Source of the DNA: Allacma fusca
Lineage: Eukaryota > Arthropoda > Collembola > Symphypleona > Sminthuridae
Length of the DNA stretch: 64,000 nt
Assembly (NCBI GenBank): GCA_947179485.1
Contig: OX359245.1
Location: 66,389,067-66,453,066 of the forward strand
Reading direction: 5' to 3'
Within the stretch, counting starts at the first letter, position 1; every line of letters starts with the position of its first letter. The notes under the pieces were generated by a model. The model did not search any database, was not told the origin of the DNA, and saw only the letters and a program-made list of their open reading frames with translations. The position numbers and the translations under genes are program-made. Below, piece by piece: positions 58,440 through 64,000 of this stretch.

Positions 58440-60747
58440 TAGGGCTCCTCACAACTCAAGTTATTACGTTATTTGAACTTGAAGTTGTACTTGAAATTTA
58501 ATTTTTAACTCTACTTTGGATCCATATAGTTGTATTTGGCCAATTGCAAATCTATATTTTAATTGACAGTCAATTACCGGAACCCAGCTAATAGCTTTAT
58601 TATTTGAATTTGCCAACTTCAAACAGTGCTCGGCACAGGTATGGGTACTACCCGGGTACCGAATTGGGGTACCCTAACAATTCCGGGTACTACCAGGGTA
58701 CACTTTGGTTGGCTCCAAATTTCGGGTACGGATACGGGTATGGGGTACGGGTACAAGGATTTCAAAATGGGTATATACTCACCGGGCACGGTTATAATGA
58801 GGTCATTTACTCGTACCCGCGACCATTGTACCCGAGTATTTGGATACGTTAAGATTTTAGACATTTTGATGAATTTTATGCCATCATGCCCGTACGTTGG
58901 AAACTTCTGTCGGTATTTTTAGTATTTCCGAATACATTGTAGCTTACTGTTAATACCCTTTTAACCTTACAACATACATTAAATGCATTTCAGACTGTGT
59001 AGCTAAAATATATGCTGTAGGGAAACATGTTTTAAGAAGAATAAGTAAATAAACACAGGCAAGGAATAATAACAAAAACAAAATAGAAGTGGAGAATAGG
59101 ATTCAAAAATATTTTGCACAGAAAGTCTTCATAATGTAGTGTTTTGTGACTTCATTGCATAAAGAGTCTCTGGGAATCGTACATGATACTACATTAGCCA
59201 CAATGAATACAATTTACAAATTAGACTTCTGATGAGTTGGATGTCAAGTTATTTTGTGTTATTGGTAGTTGATTACGAGAAGGCGGATATTTGTAACAAG
59301 ATTTTAATGAGTTATATGTTCACGGAGCTACTGAGATGAGAAAATTAGTGCAAAAGGACGAAAAAATCAAGAAGTGAAAAATCGCGTCGCCAATTTCCAA
59401 GCCAAACCTGCATGTTAGTTATCTCTATGCACAAAAATACATGTGCATATGGGCTGGGTGCCATAAAATAATTCGCCCATCAGCCCATAAACAACCAAAG
59501 GGGGATACTAATTTTATTTCTAATTAAAAACGCATGTAGTTTTTCTGCCCTTCAATGAAAATAGTCAATATCAAATACCGCTCTAGCTAGTCAAAATTAT
59601 CCACTAAGGTAACACAGATTATTATTTATAACGTACTATATATTACATTTAGTCAAATCTGGATAAAGTACCCGGGTACGAGTACGGGTACGACACTGAT
59701 ATACCCGAGTACAGGTACAGTTTTCGAGTATTTTTCGGGTACAGGTACAATACGGATACAGGTAGATGGATTGAGATTACATTGCGGGTACGGGTACGAA
59801 AAATGTGAAGCCGGATACTCGGGTATAGGTACGGGTATACATACCAGATATTGCAATACCCGCACTTCGGGTACGGATACGGGTACGGGTACCGATTTTT
59901 CGTACCCGTGCCGAGCACTGATTTCAAGTATTAGTATTTGTACAAATTGCAGTTGAATTGCAATTGACTTGAAGTTAATTTAAATTGAGTTGAGCAATTT
60001 AAAGTGCTTTTAAATAATTCTACTTAATATCAAAATAAAAAAGTATAATGGGTAAAACTATGTTTCCCCGAGAAGCGTTTTAGACACCGGGAATGATTTT
60101 ATCTTAAAACACTCCAAAAAATGGTTTTCAAATTTCAGCCGAAATTAAATCCCCTAACAAATATGCTCCGTCGCTGAATACATGCATGTATGGTCAGAGG
60201 ATTTCTTTTTTGTTTTTAGTTGACTGTTTGAACCATTTCTGAGTCTCCAGTAACAACTAAATCAACGATTTACTCCCTTTTCTCACTCATAACGAATAAC
60301 GTTGATTAAACTTATGAATTATTTTAACATAATATATGTAAATAGAATGTGTATGAACATGAACTAAATTTTAACCGCCTTACGTTACCAGTCTCCAGCA
60401 GCGTGGCGCAGTATCTTTTGTTCATTAAAACTACCAGTGGATTCCAGCAATTGACTACAAAGCCTTTCCCAACATGCATATTTAATTCGTTGAGAAATTG
60501 TCAATTGGTCAACTTCAACTGTCAATTATTTGTACTTCAGCAACTTGAATCGGAACTGACTATGATTCTCAAATGAAAAGCCTTACTTTTTAGTTGAAAT
60601 GAAGTTGAACTTGAATGTTCAACTAATATTTTGTTTCAAATTGAAGTTGACTTCAATTTACAATTTTTTTTAATAAATTGAAGTTGACTTGAATTTGTAA
60701 TTTAAATTGTAAGTTGCAACTGCAACTTGAAGTTGTGAGGTGCCCTA
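58440..60747. mobile_element. AACTTGAAG-motif element with TAGGGC ends
   Basis: Left TAGGGCTCCTCACAACTCAA, complemented right TAGGGCACCTCACAACTTCA. Flanks ATAATTGT and TTATTTGT agree at 6 of 8. Ends are rich in AACTTGAAGTTG words. It contains the nested element 58624-59920. No transposase. Confidence 0.72.
58624..59920. mobile_element. TACCCG-motif hAT-like element, nested
   Basis: Both ends CAGTGCTCGGCAC(A/G)GGTA. Flanks ACTTCAAA and ATTTCAAG agree at 6 of 8. Subterminal arrays of GGGTAC and TACCCG words; AT-rich middle with no ORF. Confidence 0.8.
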
Positions 60748-61699
60748 TTATTTGTACAGAATTTGAAAATGAAAAAGTTATTGTTTCTGCTAAAATGGTT
60801 GGAACTCTATCGCTAATAAAACGTATGCAGTAGAGCAGTGATTTGAAAAATATAGGAGTATAAAAAGCATGCATCTTTATACTGAAACAATACCTATACA
60901 TAGTGCAATCCAAAACAATGTCAGTATGCACACTGATAAATTCCATGTTACTTGTTAAATTGACATATTTAAGGAGAAATCAGTTCTACAGCCTGACAGT
61001 AAAAGTTTCCGGAAGGACACATTGCTTATAAATTACTTACTAATAGTGAGTCCAGGCTCGACAGGTTGTTTTTCCTTTGGATCACGTCAAAATTAACGTC
61101 CGAGATGGTGGTAACATTTTCGTACAATCCTACGCTTAATTTCCGGTTCAATATTAACAGGATGGTTCCAGTTGAAAGAGATATTCAAAATTTTCTTTGG
61201 CTAAATTAAGTAAAACAAATTCAAAAAATCAATTGAAAGTCTGTGTAAAATTGTGGTAAGTTATAATTGTTTTTGCTGACATGCTAAACATTGAAATTCA
61301 TACCTAGTGTGATATGGACCTCTTTCTGTTTCTTTGCAGATATGGGTTGTTCAATTTCCAGTCGGGACCATTTCAAAATTTAGACATCAACAAAATGTTT
61401 CCATTGAAGTCGCGAGGAATTTGAATTACAATCCAATCCTTGCACGGCTTACTTATGAAAGTTCATAGTTGAGTTCAAGGGTAATTTCCACTTTTGACTT
61501 AATTTCTACTTTTCATAAGACAGATGATTCAAAAATGTTTTTGTACACAAATGTTGGGAATATGAATATAATTCATAGCGTTCAAAACGCATTGATACAT
61601 CCTTCACAGCACTGTACTACTTGAAGTTAATAAAACTCAAAGCGCACGTTTCGTTATTGTCGTTGATTAAACTCTGAACTGGCAAAAGTTACTAGAGCT
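60748..61699. other. Gene-free stretch
   Basis: No coding feature or element resolved. Confidence 0.3.
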
Positions 61700-62900
61700 T
61701 TGGGACGAGCATAAGACTTGTTTTAACAAAATTTGCTATGCTTGTTTGTGCCCCGGATGTTTTTCAGAGGTCTTTCGTTGATTTGGATTAGAGAAAGTTC
61801 TCACCCAAAATGTATTCACGGGTTTGTTTTTCCCAATCGCGTGGAATGACAACACTTTTTCTGCGACCTTCCGTTTGAATGTGGCAGTGGAAATTTTACT
61901 GCGATGAATGTTTGCATACTTTGCTGTGAAAATCCCCAAGTTCCACTTAACCTTTGCTGTGCGTTCTCCGTATTTATAATGGTACGTGCTGATATCTGTA
62001 ACAAAACAGTCAACTTGACATAATTATTTCATATTTATAAACGAAATGATGTGAAGTCCACTAAAATGTAGAAATGGAATGAAAATGACGGAACTCAAAA
62101 TCACTTGAAGCATCTAACTGTTTTGTATCCTGTTACAACCATTTTAAATAGAACTGTTGAGTTATTCAACTACACAGTAGACAAATAATTATTTCTAATT
62201 GTTTATCTACATACAAGGACACTTCGTGGTTTATAAAATCGACATTGGAATGAAGTTTTGTGAGCTGTTGGTAATCCAACTAGTTGGATTCGGTTCAGCA
62301 TTAAGGGCGGCCAAATTTTAATGTTCCGACATGAATTATAAATGTTAATTTAATTTTTTAAAATAATTTTCATTGCGAGTCAATAAGACGAATTGAGAAT
62401 TAATTTTGAAAGCATTCTTGCTAAAACGGATGGCACTCTAGCGAATAATTTCATATAAAAGTGTTTAGTCCGTCACATGCTTTATGTACCTTTTGTACCT
62501 CAAAACCATTGTATCTTGTTAACTTCAATTAAAAATCTCAATAAAATCATTCCATAACCCTATTTTCAAAGCAAATTGTTTCACATGTCCACCAAAACCT
62601 ATTTCGCTTCACTATCTTTTATGTTCACAATGCGAGAGAGTATAAATGTAAATACATTTCACTTAAGTAAAGTTCAAGTAACCAATAACGATTAGCATAC
62701 ACTGAACAGCCAACTCTTTCTAAAACAATCTCGACTTGTTGATACGATCGTTTCGCACATTACAATGTTCTTCATCTTTTCCTACACCTTCGTACTAACT
62801 TTTATCGCAAGGAGCAAAATTGGAAGATAGATTCCCATTCCCCAGTCTTTTTAACGCACGTAAATGTAAAATTTAAAACAAAAACATTCTGCTGGGGTTA
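61700..62900. repeat. Large paralogous block, copy 5
   Basis: Matches 8790-9480 ('gctgtgcgttctc', 'tttgtgagctgtt', 'caagtaaccaata'). Confidence 0.6.
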
Positions 62901-63404
62901 TCTTCATAGTTATGCAAAATGCTTGGTCCTGGATGAGAAAATACAGAATAAAATACCTGAAGTAAAGTATGGAAAATACAAAATACATAACAAAAAACCT
63001 AAGTATACAGTACTAAACTAATAATACAACACATGATAGGTAATTTAAAATACTCAACTACAATTGTATTTTATTTGCAATACTTTTTATAAAATACCCC
63101 AAACAATGCTCACTATTTTCATCTTCAAAAACAAACAGCTTTAACAAGCAACCTTTCTTAACATCATGAAATATATCTATTAACTGTAAGGAATACAGAA
63201 AAGACTTATATAGTAACAAGTTGTCAAAGTGTTGCCGACTAAGTCAGTCAATATAAATTACATTTCAAATTGTTAGATTAACGAAATCATTTTGACTGTT
63301 TATGAAGTAATGTAAATAAATACGTGGTAAAAAATGTAGATACTTTGATTCTTAATAATTCAATGTTTTTTCAGGATAATTATTATACAAAGAGAGTTAG
63401 TATC

Positions 63405-63827
63405 TGAGAATAAAATTTCTTGCCCGGTAAGAAAATTAAAAGTATGCTGAATCGAATTAAGGACAAAGAAGAAAACGAAACCCACGTCATATATAGGATT
63501 CCATGAAATTCATGTGACAAAATATATTATGGTGAGACTTATCGTCCTTTACACACACGACTGAAAGAACACATGGACCATGTTCGATTAAAAAACCGTG
63601 AAAAATCAGCAGTTGCTCGACATATTTGTAACAACAGAAAGCATTCCATCGACTGGGATAACGCCAAATCAGTTATGAAAGAACCAAATCATTTATTAAG
63701 GAAGATTAAGGAAGGCTTAATAATCCAACAATCCGACAAGAGTTTGATGAACGTCAATGATGGTTTTTTATTAGATGTTGCATGGAAGCCTTTGATTCCA
63801 CAAATTATATCTTTTTTAATATAATAT
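63405..63827 (+). pseudogene. Penelope-like element, GIY-YIG endonuclease remnant
   Basis: C-terminal endonuclease of a Penelope-type retroelement: HVIYRIP and IYYGET make up the GIY-YIG core, followed by RLKEHMDHVR, AVARHICNN and the terminal SLMNVNDG. An in-frame TGA at 63504-63506 replaces the residue after IP. The reverse transcriptase is absent; the copy is 5'-truncated near 63405. Such elements usually insert as 5'-truncated copies. Confidence 0.85.
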
Positions 63828-63933
63828 TTTTAAAATAATTTTTAAGGAAATATCCATTCCTCGAAAATTTATTTTTTGAAAAATTGTATTTTTTCTCAAT
63901 TGTGAAAATTATTTCTCACTCGCTTGTTAGTGC

Positions 63934-63963
63934 CTGAAGATGACAGTCTGTTAGATGTCGAAA
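63934..63963 (+). ncRNA. Hammerhead-ribozyme-like core of the Penelope element
   Basis: CTGAAGA (63934-63940), then GACA pairing with TGTC across a 10-nt loop, then GAAA (63960-63963). This is the conserved CUGANGA-stem II-GAAA order. A CACT/AGTG helix immediately upstream could be stem I. Hammerheads are known from Penelope-like elements. Stem III and the cleavage site are unclear. Confidence 0.5.
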
Positions 63964-64000
63964 GCTTGCATATAATTTAGCTTGTTTAATAAAGTTAACC

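Noticed and set aside
58604..59956. Several ORFs rich in Tyr-Pro-Gly repeats
   Set aside because: They are translations of TACCCG/GGGTAC arrays at element ends and occur on both strands.

Overview
This window reads as a repeat-rich arthropod nuclear genome: AT-rich, very sparse in genes, with introns of 57-82 nt, one of them carrying a TACTAAT branch-site-like motif. The only clear host gene is a three-exon, seven-pass chemoreceptor-like gene (18801-20116). Its C-terminal layout recalls the expanded gustatory-receptor-like families of springtails, so Collembola is my best guess, but that is inference.

Left edge (1-3124): remains of a multi-ORF retrovirus-like element. A glycoprotein-like ORF runs off the window edge, a Ty3-type reverse transcriptase piece sits in a different frame, and an unrecognised acidic-headed ORF follows. 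A related, more complete but mutated locus lies at 49674-54878 (several ORFs, including one with an internal membrane segment and a homologue of the left-edge glycoprotein-like ORF). No pol gene is visible in that second copy.

3125-18800: gene-poor DNA with MITEs (4991-5428; 5601-6388) and one outstanding feature. A full-length Transib DNA transposon (12123-17503) has CACACTGGC termini, a near-perfect 5-bp target duplication, an intact D-D-E transposase interrupted by one 57-nt intron, and a 308-bp tandem array in its 5' half. Transib is the family from which RAG1 of V(D)J recombination arose. The empty site is visible in a paralogous block at about 26.3 kb.

22.6-47.5 kb: repeated blocks that each contain degenerate C2H2 zinc-finger sequence. 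Two longer zinc-finger pseudogenes (27550-28778; 40860-44905, both minus strand) are paralogues. The second copy has been split by nested insertions. A complete, probably young Ty3/gypsy retrotransposon (32313-37426, LTRs differing mainly in a CT-repeat length, GTTAT duplication, intact 1333-aa gag-pol) lies inside one block.

The window is also crowded with non-autonomous elements whose ends consist of degenerate short motif arrays in inverted orientation (TACCCG, GAACCTGA, CGGTTC, AACTTGAAG, AAACGTATAAG, GCCCGGCCC, GGTCTGGTC and others). Some have 8-bp duplications typical of hAT elements and one has 9-10 bp. One is nested inside another (58624-59920 in 58440-60747).

Right edge: the 3' end of a Penelope-like element (63405-64000), with a GIY-YIG endonuclease remnant and a hammerhead-ribozyme-like core. 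A pre-miRNA-like hairpin is present at 22152-22230.
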